A DNA stretch of 64,000 bases from Brevibacterium moorei (GCF_024580735.1 NZ_JANIJX010000005.1:1-64000), one strand, 5' to 3'; counted from the stretch's first letter, positions 7,468 through 16,494 are shown. Made by a program: numbers and translations. The notes: generated by a model not told the origin, from the sequence alone.

Positions 7468-9197
7468 ACACGCTGTTCGAACTGCGCGACCTCACCGTGA
7501 CCTATCCCACGGCACAGGCGCCGGCCGTCACCGGAATCGACCTGAGCCTGGCCCCGGGCGAGACCCTGGCCCTGGTCGGCGAATCGGGATCCGGCAAGTC
7601 CACCACGGCCAAGGCGCTCGCCGGCCTGCTGCCGGCGGCCGCGGTCAGCGTGCGGACGCACACGATCCTGGGCCACGACCTGCGCGGTGCCGGGGACTCC
7701 GGCTGGCGCGGGCTGCGGGGCAGCGCCATGGGCTATGTGCCCCAGGACGCCGGGCTGGGCCTCAACCCGGTGCGCACGATCGGCTCCCAGCTGGGACAGG
7801 TGGTGCGGGGCGGAACCGGGCGGTTGGGGCGCAGCAGCACCGTGTCCGAGGCCACCGTCGCCTCCCTCGAATCCGTCGGCCTGACGGCCGGGCACCTCGG
7901 CCGCTATCCGCACGAGCTCTCCGGCGGGCAGCGCCAGCGCGTGCTCATCGCCCTGGCGCTGGCCGGCGATCCCAAACTGGTCATCGCCGATGAGCCGACC
8001 TCGGCATTGGACGTGACCGTGCAGAAACAGGTCCTCGACCTACTGGCCGGACTCGTCGGGTCGACGGGGGCCGGGCTGGTCCTCATCACCCACGATTTGG
8101 GGGTCGCCGCCGACCGCGCGGACCGGATCGCGGTGCTCGAACAGGGCAGGGTCGTCGAGACCGGACCCGCCAGCCGCGTTCTGCAGGACCCGCAAGCCGA
8201 CTACACTCGCGCCCTGGTCGCCGCCGCGCCCTCGGTCGCACTGCTGCGCGACCCCACGCCGTTGCGGTCCGTGGCGGAGCAGGCGGACTCGGCCGCCGCA
8301 GGGGCGGGCGGCGGTCACAGCGCCGGGGCCGAGGATGCGGTGCCGGGCGGGCCAGGTGGGGCGCGCGGCCGCCTCGCCGCCGGGCCGGGCGACTTCGCCG
8401 TTCGCGCGAGCGGCCTGGTCAAGGAGTTCGCGGGGCGCGGCCGCAGTCTGCGCGCCGTCGACGGGGTATCGCTCGAACTGCGCCGCGGCCGCACGCTGGG
8501 CCTGGTGGGCGAATCCGGTTCTGGCAAGTCCACCACGGCCCGCATCCTGTTGGGCCTGGAGTCCTGGGACGCCGGCCGCGTCGAATTACTCGGCAAAGAA
8601 CTGGCACCGCCCGGCCGGCGAGCGCGCGGGGCCAGGGGGAGAACCGCACAGGACAGAGCCCGCGCGGCACGGCTGGTCTATCAGGACCCCTCGGCTTCGT
8701 TGGACCCGCGGCGGACGATCGCGCAGACCCTCGAGGCGCCACTGCGGGGCTTCGGGATCGGGGACCGGCGCAGCAGGCGCCTGCGCGTGACGGAGTTGTT
8801 GGACCGGGTCGGGCTGCCGCAGTCCTTCGGCCACCGCCACCCGGGCGAGGTCTCCGGCGGGCAGCGCCAGCGCGTGGCCATTGCACGGGCCCTGGCCGTC
8901 GAGCCGCAACTCCTGGTGCTCGACGAACCGGTGTCGGCCCTCGACGTGTCGGTGCAGGCCCAGATCCTGGACCTGCTGGTCGGGCTGCAGCGGGAGTTCG
9001 GACTGAGCTATGTGTTCATCAGCCACGACCTGGCGGTGATCCGGCAGATCAGCGACACGGTGGCGGTGCTGGCCGACGGTCGGCTGGTGGAATCGGGTCC
9101 GGCCGCGCACGTGTTCGCCCATCCGGAATCGGACGTGACCCGCCGGCTGCTGGACGCGGTGCCGGGGCGGGGCGCGCACCTGGAAAACGCGGCGTGA
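7464..9197 (+). CDS. Fused double ABC ATPase (DppD-DppF type)
   Basis: The 577-residue protein carries two complete nucleotide-binding domains in one chain, replacing the usual separate DppD and DppF. Domain 1 has Walker A GESGSGKST at residues 39-47, signature LSGGQRQR near 152 and Walker B with IADEPTSALD. Domain 2 has the same Walker A near 348, VSGGQRQR near 462 and LVLDEPVSALD. A Gly/Ala-rich linker separates them near residues 270-310. Start ATG 7464 overlaps the upstream stop. It powers import by the two preceding permeases. Confidence 0.93.
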   Translation: MNTLFELRDLTVTYPTAQAPAVTGIDLSLAPGETLALVGESGSGKSTTAKALAGLLPAAAVSVRTHTILGHDLRGAGDSGWRGLRGSAMGYVPQDAGLGLNPVRTIGSQLGQVVRGGTGRLGRSSTVSEATVASLESVGLTAGHLGRYPHELSGGQRQRVLIALALAGDPKLVIADEPTSALDVTVQKQVLDLLAGLVGSTGAGLVLITHDLGVAADRADRIAVLEQGRVVETGPASRVLQDPQADYTRALVAAAPSVALLRDPTPLRSVAEQADSAAAGAGGGHSAGAEDAVPGGPGGARGRLAAGPGDFAVRASGLVKEFAGRGRSLRAVDGVSLELRRGRTLGLVGESGSGKSTTARILLGLESWDAGRVELLGKELAPPGRRARGARGRTAQDRARAARLVYQDPSASLDPRRTIAQTLEAPLRGFGIGDRRSRRLRVTELLDRVGLPQSFGHRHPGEVSGGQRQRVAIARALAVEPQLLVLDEPVSALDVSVQAQILDLLVGLQREFGLSYVFISHDLAVIRQISDTVAVLADGRLVESGPAAHVFAHPESDVTRRLLDAVPGRGAHLENAA

Positions 9198-9246
9198 GAT
9201 CCGCGCCGAACCACGATGAGGAAACCACAGTAGTAAGGAGAACGGC

Positions 9247-10626
9247 ATGACAGAGCGAACACGGCGCCAGGTGCACCTGGCCGCGCACTTCCCGGGCGTG
9301 AACAATACGACGGTGTGGTCGGACCCCGCTGCGGGGTCCAACATCGAATTCGACAGCTTCGAACATATGGCCCGGACCGCGGAGCGGGGGCTGTTCGACT
9401 TCTTCTTCCTGGCCGAGGGCCTGCGCCTGCGTGAACACAAGGGCCGGGTCTTCGACCTGGACACCGTCGGCCGGCCGGAGACGGTGTCGATCCTGGCGGC
9501 GCTGGCCCAGGTCACCGAACATCTGGGGCTCGCCGGCACCCTGTCCTCGACGTACAACGAGCCCTACGATCTGGCGCGCAAACTGGGCACGCTGGACCTG
9601 GTATCGGGTGGGCGGGCCGCATGGAACGTCGTGACCAGCAACGACGCCTTCACCGGGGCGAACTTCCGCCGCGGCGGCTACCTTGACTACGCGGACCGGT
9701 ATCGGCGGGCCGAGGACTTCATCTCCACCGCCCGGACCCTGTGGGAATCCCGCGTGCCAGCGATCGGGCCCGGCGATGGATCCTTCTCCCACCGCTCCGA
9801 GTTCTTCGACATCGCGGGCACCTTCGGCCTGCCACCTCTGCCGCAGGGCCACCCCGTGGTCTTCCAAGCGGGTGATTCCCCCGCCGGGCGCGACTTCGCC
9901 GCCGGTTCCGCCGATGTCGTCTTCACCCGCCACACCGGGATCGAAGCCGGGGCGGCCTTCGTCGCAGACCTCAGGGCGCGCGCCGCAGGCTATGGCCGCG
10001 AGCCCGGCTCGCTCAAGATATTCCCCGGTGTCACCTTCGCCATCGGCGACACGGCCGCGGAAGCGGAGGAACGCTCTCGCCACATCCGCTATCAGCAGGT
10101 CAGCCCGGCCGGTGCCATCGCCTTCCTCGAACAGCTGTGGGGCCGTGATCTGACGGCCTACGATCCCGACGGGCCGCTGCCCGACGTCGAACCGGACGTC
10201 GATCCGGCGGCCATCACACGGGGCCGGGTCCGGCACATCAAGGATCCGCGGCCCACCATCGCGGCCTGGCGGGAACTGGCCGCAGCCCGGCACCTGTCGA
10301 TCAGGGACCTGGTCGTCGAAGTCTCGGCCAGGCACTCCTTCGTCGGCACCCCGGCCACCATCGCCGAACAGCTCGACGCCTATGTGCAGGCCGGAGCGGC
10401 CGACGGTTTCATCCTCGTCCCACATCTCACACCCGGCGGGCTGGACGAGTTCGTCGATCGGGTCGTTCCCGAACTGCAGAACCGCGGCGTCTACCGCGAC
10501 GCCTATCACGGGACCACCCTCAGGGACAATCTGGGGCTGCCCCGCTTCCGGCCCGAGGCCGAATGGACGGCCGCGCGTTCGACGACCCGGGCCGCCACAA
10601 CCGAACTCCAGGAGGTCGTATCATGA
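9247..10626 (+). CDS. FMN-dependent monooxygenase, NtaA/SnaA/DszA family
   Basis: The 459-residue protein belongs to the bacterial luciferase-like (LLM) group that uses reduced FMN and oxygen. Members desulfurise dibenzothiophene sulfone (DszA), oxidise nitrilotriacetate (NtaA) or attack S-(2-succino)cysteine derivatives (Bacillus YxeK). Family landmarks include AAHFPGVNNTTVW at the N terminus, 'EPYDLARKLGTLDLVSGGRA' and AWNVVTSN. ATG 9247 follows AAGGAG. It lies 49 bp after the ATPase gene, so it belongs to the same operon. FMNH2 must come from a reductase that is not obvious nearby. The substrate is presumably the transported compound. Confidence 0.88.
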   Translation: MTERTRRQVHLAAHFPGVNNTTVWSDPAAGSNIEFDSFEHMARTAERGLFDFFFLAEGLRLREHKGRVFDLDTVGRPETVSILAALAQVTEHLGLAGTLSSTYNEPYDLARKLGTLDLVSGGRAAWNVVTSNDAFTGANFRRGGYLDYADRYRRAEDFISTARTLWESRVPAIGPGDGSFSHRSEFFDIAGTFGLPPLPQGHPVVFQAGDSPAGRDFAAGSADVVFTRHTGIEAGAAFVADLRARAAGYGREPGSLKIFPGVTFAIGDTAAEAEERSRHIRYQQVSPAGAIAFLEQLWGRDLTAYDPDGPLPDVEPDVDPAAITRGRVRHIKDPRPTIAAWRELAAARHLSIRDLVVEVSARHSFVGTPATIAEQLDAYVQAGAADGFILVPHLTPGGLDEFVDRVVPELQNRGVYRDAYHGTTLRDNLGLPRFRPEAEWTAARSTTRAATTELQEVVS

Positions 10627-11462
10627 GCATTCCGCCCACCACATCGCCCAGCGCGCATACCGACCGCCGATCCGGCAGCCGGCCGGACACCGGCGCCGCC
10701 GAATCGGCGCAGCGCCCGCGCGCCTCGGTCGCCGGACACGGTCTGCGCATCACCGTCGACCCGTTGCGCGTCGACCTGCACGATCTGCGCCACTGGGTGG
10801 AGGGGATCGACGCGGCAGGACCCGGGCTGCTCATCATCGCCGACGATTCGACCGGGGGACTCGACGCGGGCACCCTGGCCGCCTGGCTGGGCCCGGTCAC
10901 GCGGAATCTGACGATCACCCCCGAGACTCCGGTGACCCATGCCGAGCCCTTCCACCTGGCCGGTGCGACCGCCACGCTGGACTACATCACGCACGGGCGG
11001 GCCGCGTGGGCGCCTACCGTGCAGACCACGGATGCGCAGGCGCGGCTGATCGGCCGCCGCCCGGCAGTGGGTCCGGAGGGCGAATCCGCCGCCTGGGCCG
11101 AGGCCGCGCAGATCGACGGGCTGCTCGAACGGCTGTGGCTTTCCTGGGACGCGGATGCGGTCATCCGTGAGCAGTCCTCGGGGCGGTTCATCGACGCGGA
11201 CAGGGTGCGCTACGTCGATTTCAGCGGCACCGATTCGGTGGGAGGGGAGTTCTCGGTCAAGGGGCCGGCTATCGTGCCCCGGCCGCCGCAGGGCGTCCTG
11301 CCCACCGTGGTCGTGCTCGACACTCCCGCCGCCGAGGCCTCCGCGCCCGGATTCGCCGACCTCGCCGTGCGCGTGCTGCCGGTGCCCGAGGCCGCGGCGC
11401 CGGACGCGCAGCTGGCCGGGGCGCCCGCCGGGGTGACCGCGCAGCGGGTCGTAGCGCTGTGA
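10623..11462 (+). CDS. Short luciferase-like (LLM) family protein
   Basis: The 279-residue protein starts at ATG 10623 (AGGAGG upstream), overlapping the previous stop. After about 40 disordered residues it shows features of the N-terminal part of an LLM barrel: TRNLTITPETPVTHAEPFHL followed by ATLDYITHGRAAW, then a segment with YVDFSG similar to the substrate-lid region of the family. It is much shorter than normal LLM enzymes (about 330-450 residues) and appears to lack the later barrel strands. It may act with the preceding monooxygenase as a heteromer, as luciferase beta subunits do. Function is uncertain. Confidence 0.65.
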   Translation: MSIPPTTSPSAHTDRRSGSRPDTGAAESAQRPRASVAGHGLRITVDPLRVDLHDLRHWVEGIDAAGPGLLIIADDSTGGLDAGTLAAWLGPVTRNLTITPETPVTHAEPFHLAGATATLDYITHGRAAWAPTVQTTDAQARLIGRRPAVGPEGESAAWAEAAQIDGLLERLWLSWDADAVIREQSSGRFIDADRVRYVDFSGTDSVGGEFSVKGPAIVPRPPQGVLPTVVVLDTPAAEASAPGFADLAVRVLPVPEAAAPDAQLAGAPAGVTAQRVVAL

Positions 11463-13636
11463 GGCGTGAACGGTTCGCGGCCCGGGCAGCCGCGGCCAGG
11501 GCGAGTGACGGGAGCGGGGACGTACCCGGCGGACCGGCCGAGGCGGCGGAGCCCCGGGTTCCACGGCTGGTGTTCGTCGGCGGCGGGCCCAAGACCACCG
11601 GACTGCTACTGGCCCTGGCGGCTGCCGCCCGCCGCGCCGCGCCGGATCCGGGCGGGCCCGCCCCGGCCGGTTTCCGGCCCGGGGCCGGGATCCCACCGCG
11701 CTTGGACATCGAGGTCATCGATCCGTATCCGGTGGGCGGCGGCAGAATCTGGCGCTCGAATCAGGACGGAGTGCTGTGGATGAACTCCCTGGCCGCCGAT
11801 ATCACCGTGTTCTCCGACCGGCCCGGCGCAGTGCAGGGGCCGCCCCTGGACCAGTGGATCGTCGAACATCTGGACCCATCCGAACACGTTCCCGGTGATG
11901 GTTTCGCGCCCCGCCACGTCCAGGGCGGATACCTGGCCTGGGCCTTCGACCGGGCCCGTGCAGCACTGCCGGCCGGTTGGCGGGTCCGGGTGCACCGGGG
12001 GTGGGTCACCGCGGCGGCCGCACTGGACGGCGGATATCTGCTCCGCGTCCACCCGGCGGACGCACGGGCCGACTACGATCTGCGCGCGCAGCTACTGGTC
12101 CTGGCCCAGGGGTATATCGAAGTCGACCCCGATGAGCAGGCCGCCGCGCTGCTGGATTTCACGGCCGGCACCGATCTGACCTATATTCCCCCTGGTTACA
12201 CCGCGGACCTGGATTTGAGCGTGCTGCCGGCCGGCGAGGATGTGATCGTCCGGGGCTTCGGCCTGGCATTCATCGACGCGATGATGATGCTCACCGAGGG
12301 CCGCGGGGGCCGCTTCGTCCGCCGGGGCGCAGCTGGGGACGCCGCGGCGGAGGCGGCCGGGGATGCCGCCGGACAGCGCCAGGGCGGGGGTCGGATCGAC
12401 TACGTTCCCAGCGGCTCGGAGCCAGTGCTGTGGGTCGGTTCCCGGCGCGGCGTGCCACTGCTTCCCAAACTCGGCTATGCGGAGCCGGAACTGTCGATCG
12501 GCCCGGCCCGCTACATCACTGCGGACGCCCTGCGTTCCCTGCGCTCGGCGGTTCCGGCGGAGAGCCTGGTCGACGGCGTGCTCGGCCTGTTCGACGCGGA
12601 GATGGCGGCGGCCCACTATGTCTGGCTGGCCCGCGATGAGCGGCGCGCAGCGGGTGGGCCCGGGGCGTATCTGGAGCTGATCGACGCCTGGGCCTCCGCG
12701 CTGGTGACCGGGTCCGACCCCGCCGGGGTCAAGGCCGCGGTGCGGGCGTTCGCCACAGCCCATGTCCCGGATCCCGCCGACCTCTACGACGTGGCGACCT
12801 TGGACCGGCCGTTGCACGGCGCGACCGCACAGGCGCCATCCCGGTCGGCTGAACCCTCCACCGGCGACGGCGCGGCCCGGCCGCAGACGGATCGCCTGGA
12901 GGATCTGGAGGCCCGCGTCGCCACTTTGATCAGGGGCCGGCTGGACCGTGCAGCGGACCCCCACTTTGCCCAGGACGCGGCCCTGTTCACCGGACTGGTG
13001 AGCGCCTATTTCACCCTGCGCGAGTTCATCGCCCAGGGATTCTTCGACCCGGAGCAGACCGCCCGCATCGACACCGTGCTGCATGGCTTCTTCAGCTATA
13101 TCGCATCGGGACCGCCGCCGGAGCGACTGGAGAATCTGCTGGCCCTGCACCGGGCGGGCCTCCTGCGATTCCTCGGACCCGATCTGCACGTGGAGGCGGT
13201 CGCCGCGCGACCGGGCGCGGACCCAGGAGGTTCCGCCGGCTCGTGCCCGCGGCACTTCGCGGCGAGTAGCCCGGCCCACGACGCGGTTGTGACCGCGCGG
13301 CACCTGCTGGACGCGCGGTTGGCCCCGGTCGTGGCGCCTCGGGCCCGTGACGGATTGCTGCGGGGGCTGATCGCGGACGGGGAGCTGTCCTTCGCCGGCG
13401 CGGGCAAGTTCGCCACGGACCCGGCGGGGCGCGCGCTGGACGCGGAGGGACGGCCACAGCGGTCCCTGTTCATGGTCGGGCCCGCGGTCTCCGGTTCCAC
13501 CGCCGAGGCCTTCGCCCGGCCCGGCACCGACGCCCGCGTATTCCGCGCCAACGAGGCACTGGCCGACCACCTGCTGGCCCGGCTGCGGGCGGAGTCCGCG
13601 GACCGGTTATCGCGGATTCCACTGCATGAACGGTGA
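11459..13636 (+). CDS. FAD/NAD(P)-binding protein of 725 residues
   Basis: The start is a GTG overlapping the previous TGA (GTGA), so translation is coupled. After a short basic tail the sequence RLVFVGGGPKTTGLLLAL forms the first beta-alpha-beta dinucleotide motif. It is followed by 'EVIDPYPVGGGRIWRSNQ', which resembles the FAD-NAD(P)-binding family near Pfam PF13454. Near residue 260 'EDVIVRGFGLAFIDAMMMLT' looks like the second nucleotide site. The C-terminal end has FMVGPAVSGSTAEAFARPGT, as in flavoprotein active-site caps. It could be an oxidase, a hydroxylase or the reductase feeding the monooxygenases. No characterised homologue is recalled with confidence. Confidence 0.75.
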   Translation: MRRERFAARAAAARASDGSGDVPGGPAEAAEPRVPRLVFVGGGPKTTGLLLALAAAARRAAPDPGGPAPAGFRPGAGIPPRLDIEVIDPYPVGGGRIWRSNQDGVLWMNSLAADITVFSDRPGAVQGPPLDQWIVEHLDPSEHVPGDGFAPRHVQGGYLAWAFDRARAALPAGWRVRVHRGWVTAAAALDGGYLLRVHPADARADYDLRAQLLVLAQGYIEVDPDEQAAALLDFTAGTDLTYIPPGYTADLDLSVLPAGEDVIVRGFGLAFIDAMMMLTEGRGGRFVRRGAAGDAAAEAAGDAAGQRQGGGRIDYVPSGSEPVLWVGSRRGVPLLPKLGYAEPELSIGPARYITADALRSLRSAVPAESLVDGVLGLFDAEMAAAHYVWLARDERRAAGGPGAYLELIDAWASALVTGSDPAGVKAAVRAFATAHVPDPADLYDVATLDRPLHGATAQAPSRSAEPSTGDGAARPQTDRLEDLEARVATLIRGRLDRAADPHFAQDAALFTGLVSAYFTLREFIAQGFFDPEQTARIDTVLHGFFSYIASGPPPERLENLLALHRAGLLRFLGPDLHVEAVAARPGADPGGSAGSCPRHFAASSPAHDAVVTARHLLDARLAPVVAPRARDGLLRGLIADGELSFAGAGKFATDPAGRALDAEGRPQRSLFMVGPAVSGSTAEAFARPGTDARVFRANEALADHLLARLRAESADRLSRIPLHER

Positions 13637-13654
13637 AGTCCGCGATAGCCGGTC
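13601..13654. terminator. Convergent-gene hairpin
   Basis: Positions 13601-13616 pair with 13639-13654 over 16 positions with one G-U pair; the loop is 22 nt. It spans the stop codon of the FAD-protein gene and lies just before the 3' end of the convergent glycosylase-like gene. It would serve as a terminator for one or both directions. Confidence 0.6.
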
Positions 13655-13669
13655 CACCGACCGCGGGTC

Positions 13670-14656
13670 TCAGACTCCGGCGGCGGCCAGACAGTCGAGC
13701 AGCCGGCGGCGCATCGCCTGCGCTCGCACGCTCAACTCCCGCTGGCGGCGCATGTACTCGGCCTTGCCCGCAGCTGTTTCGACCGGGACCACGCCGTAGC
13801 CCCAGCCGCGCACATCGTAGGGGCTGGCCTCCATGTCCAGGGCGCGGATGTCGATGGCCAGGTCGAAGGCGTCCAGGACAACCTCGCCCGGCACCGTGGG
13901 CTCGAGCTTCATCGCCCATTTGTACAGGTCCATCCCCGCGTGCAGACAGCCCGCCTGCTCATTGGCGACCATCGAGGCGCGGGTGGGCTGCAGCGTGTTC
14001 AGGGGCCGCGCGGGCTCGGTGAAGAAGCGGAAGGCATCGAAGTGTGAGCACTGGATGCGGTGGTTCTCCACCACCCGATCCGTCTCCTCCTGGCTCAGCC
14101 GCAGGGGGACCTGCTCATGGCGGCGCTGATCGGGGCCCAGCCGGTAGACCATCGCCCATTCGTGCATGCCGAAGCACCCGAACGAGGCCTCGCGGTCCAA
14201 GGTGGCCTCCAGCAGGGAGCGGATGAAACCGGCGCCCGTGCCGCGGTCGGCATGCCAGGCCGGCAGGTCGAGGGCGGCATACGTCGTCGAGGCCGGTTCG
14301 GCCTCGAAGAACCGGTACCAGCGCCGGTCGAAGTAGGCGCGGTCGGCCTCGTCCCGGATCTCCACCGCGACGCCGGCGCCGGGATTCCACCGGGCGATCC
14401 GGCCGGGCTTAAAAGGGTAGTAGGTGAACAGAAAATCCTCGACCGGGTGCTTCTGACCGTGCAGCCGGCGCTCATGGTGCGCATCGGTGCGGGCATGGGC
14501 CAGGCTCTCATGGGCATCCCGGCGGGCGCGCCAGACCTCGGCCGGCAGATACCGGGTGACGGCCGGCGTGGTCGGCGCAGCTGCGCCGGCACTCGAACCG
14601 GGCGCGGAAACATCTGCGGAATTAGCTGCGGGGCTGGTTGAAACGGTGGAGGACAC
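13670..14656 (-). CDS. Conserved actinobacterial protein, often labelled 3-methyladenine DNA glycosylase
   Basis: The 328-residue protein has a disordered N-terminal tail of about 35 residues. A conserved core follows, including 'HPVEDFLFTYYPFKPGRIARW', a WYRFFEAE segment, FGCFGMHEWAMVYR and 'HFDAFRFFTEPARPLN'. I recall similar proteins annotated as 3-methyladenine DNA glycosylase, but I see no helix-hairpin-helix or other classical glycosylase motif, so the activity is doubtful. The start is GTG with GATAAT (plus 14663-14668) 6 nt upstream, suggesting a leaderless mRNA. It lies 7 bp after the DHFR-fold gene on the same strand. Confidence 0.7.
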   Translation of the reverse strand: MSSTVSTSPAANSADVSAPGSSAGAAAPTTPAVTRYLPAEVWRARRDAHESLAHARTDAHHERRLHGQKHPVEDFLFTYYPFKPGRIARWNPGAGVAVEIRDEADRAYFDRRWYRFFEAEPASTTYAALDLPAWHADRGTGAGFIRSLLEATLDREASFGCFGMHEWAMVYRLGPDQRRHEQVPLRLSQEETDRVVENHRIQCSHFDAFRFFTEPARPLNTLQPTRASMVANEQAGCLHAGMDLYKWAMKLEPTVPGEVVLDAFDLAIDIRALDMEASPYDVRGWGYGVVPVETAAGKAEYMRRQRELSVRAQAMRRRLLDCLAAAGV

Positions 14657-14663
14657 GCCCCGA

Positions 14664-15218
14664 TTATCCCACCCGGTAGCTCAGCTCGGCGAAGCGACCG
14701 ATCTGTCTGACCCCGGTCAGTTCGAGGTCTTCCCAGCTCAAATCGTGCGGAAACAGCGGTTTGCCACTGGTCAGGGTGGCCGGTGCGAAAGTCACGATGA
14801 TGCGGTTGAGCAGGCCGGCCGCGGCGAACTGCCCGGCCAGAGCGCCGCCGCCCATCACCCAGACGTCCTTGTCGCCAGCGGACCGGGCGATCAGGTCGAA
14901 CCATTCGGCCACATCTCCGGAGACGAATCGGATGCCCGAGCCGGGGATCGCCGGCAGGCTGCGGGTGGTGAAGACGAAGGCGGGGCGCTCGCCGTAGATC
15001 TCGGCCCACTTCGCAGGGTGGGCCAGCAGATCCTCCTGGCGCAGCATCCATTCATAGGTGGCGGAACCCATGACCAGGGCCCCGACGCTTGCGAAGAACG
15101 CGTCCATATCGCCCTGCACATCGTCCTGCGGAACGCGCAGCAGCCAGTCCAGGGAATCATCGTCCGAGGCCAGGAATCCGTTGAGGGTCGCAGCCGTGTA
15201 GAACACGCAATCAGTCAT
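14664..15218 (-). CDS. Dihydrofolate reductase-fold (RibD C-terminal) family protein
   Basis: The 184-residue protein starts with VFYTAATLNGFLASDDDSLDWL, the pattern of the DHFR/RibD-C family. It also has 'GALVMGSATYEWML', RPAFVFTTR and the NADPH-pyrophosphate loop DVWVMGGGALAGQF. Family members are NADPH-dependent reductases of mostly unknown substrate, distinct from folA. GGGAGA precedes the ATG on the minus strand. It probably stands at the head of the transcript continuing into the glycosylase-like gene. Confidence 0.85.
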   Translation of the reverse strand: MTDCVFYTAATLNGFLASDDDSLDWLLRVPQDDVQGDMDAFFASVGALVMGSATYEWMLRQEDLLAHPAKWAEIYGERPAFVFTTRSLPAIPGSGIRFVSGDVAEWFDLIARSAGDKDVWVMGGGALAGQFAAAGLLNRIIVTFAPATLTSGKPLFPHDLSWEDLELTGVRQIGRFAELSYRVG

Positions 15219-15351
15219 CGGTCCGTTCTCCCATTCTTCGGTGCGGTCATTATGGCATGGCCGCCGGCGACCGGACGGGCCCGCCCGACGAGTTGGCCGA
15301 CCATCCGACTACCCGGCCGACCGTCCTCCCAGCTGCGGCGCGCGGACCGCC

Positions 15352-15582
15352 TCAGCGCACGGACTTCACAGCGCGGACCGCGACCAAGGATGCGCCGAGC
15401 GTGAATGCGATGAGCCAGGCCGCGGAGACGAGCGCGACGATGCCGACGGTGTCATCCGAGGAAATGAAGAAACAGGCGATCCCGCCGAAAATCGGTGTCC
15501 TTTCCGATTCGTCATTGACTCGGTGCTCGGGCGCGACCGCGCATCCTTGGACAACGACTCTAGCTGACGGGGGGGATGTCAT
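15352..15582 (-). CDS. Small predicted membrane protein
   Basis: The frame encodes up to 76 residues with one strong membrane helix near the C terminus (GIVALVSAAWLIAFTLGASL) followed by a basic end, AVRAVKSVR. Third codon positions are GC-rich in this frame from about residue 25 on, which supports coding. The start is uncertain: the only ATG in frame (15582) has no clear ribosome-binding site and overlaps the promoter region of the plus-strand EamA gene. No family is recognised. Confidence 0.4.
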   Translation of the reverse strand: MTSPPSARVVVQGCAVAPEHRVNDESERTPIFGGIACFFISSDDTVGIVALVSAAWLIAFTLGASLVAVRAVKSVR

Positions 15583-15591
15583 GCTGAAGCC

Positions 15592-16494
15592 ATGACAGTC
15601 GCACAGTCGGGGCCCGGTCCGGCGCCCAGCCCCCGTTTCGCGTCCCTGGTCTCCATGATCTGCGGGTGCATCCTGGTCGGGTCCGCCTCGACCTTCATCA
15701 AACTCGCGGGGACCTCGGCTGCGACTGCGGCGTTCTACCGCTGCCTGTTGGCGCTCATCCCGCTGGCCGTCCTGTTCTGCCTCGAACTGCGGCGCCACGG
15801 CCGGATGTCGCGGCCGGCCGTGGTCTGGTCCCTGCTGTCGGGTGCCTTCCTGGCGTGCGACTACCTGATGTGGACGCAGTCGGTCCTGGACATGGGCGCG
15901 GCAGTGGCCACCGTGCTCATCGGCTCCCAGGTGCTGGTCTTCCCGCTGCTGGCCCGCGTCCTCGACGGGGCCGTGCTGGGGAGGCGGTTCGCCCTCGTCC
16001 TTCCCGTGATGCTCGCGGGCCTGCTGCTGACCGGCGGGCTGGGCAGTCGGGAGACCACGATGTCCCATCCTGTGCGCGGTACGGTGCTGGGCGTGCTGGC
16101 CGGCTGTCTGTACGCGGGCTATCTGTACTGCAACCGCCGCGCGGGCACCCTGGAACCGCGGCGGGCCTTCGGACCGGTGGCGCTGGGATCGGCGAGCGCC
16201 GCCGTGGTGATCGGGGTCTTCGGCCTGGTCACGGGTTCCATCGTGGTTCACCTGTCCGCTTCCGCCTGGAGTTGGCTGGCGGTGCTGGCCGTCGGCGGCC
16301 AGTTCCTGCCGTTCGTCCTCATCGGCTTCGCCACCGTGCGCCTGCCCGCGGATCTGGGCGCCACGATCCTGTTGTTGCAGCCGCTGTCCGCGGTTGTCCT
16401 GGGCTCTCTCGTTCTGGGGGAGCGGTTGAGCTGGTTGCAGCTGGTGGGCATCGGTGTGACGGTCGCATGCGTGGCAGTCCAGTCCAAGCGGTAG
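15592..16494 (+). CDS. EamA/DMT-family transporter
   Basis: The 300-residue integral membrane protein has about ten helices in two repeated EamA halves (drug/metabolite transporter superfamily). The N-terminal half contains 'STFIKLAGTSAATAAFYRC', typical of the first helix pair. The second repeat ends with ILLLQPLSAVVLGSLVLGE. The cargo is unknown; family members export amino acids, nucleotides or other metabolites. It appears monocistronic. The start at 15592 has no strong ribosome-binding site. Confidence 0.85.
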   Translation: MTVAQSGPGPAPSPRFASLVSMICGCILVGSASTFIKLAGTSAATAAFYRCLLALIPLAVLFCLELRRHGRMSRPAVVWSLLSGAFLACDYLMWTQSVLDMGAAVATVLIGSQVLVFPLLARVLDGAVLGRRFALVLPVMLAGLLLTGGLGSRETTMSHPVRGTVLGVLAGCLYAGYLYCNRRAGTLEPRRAFGPVALGSASAAVVIGVFGLVTGSIVVHLSASAWSWLAVLAVGGQFLPFVLIGFATVRLPADLGATILLLQPLSAVVLGSLVLGERLSWLQLVGIGVTVACVAVQSKR

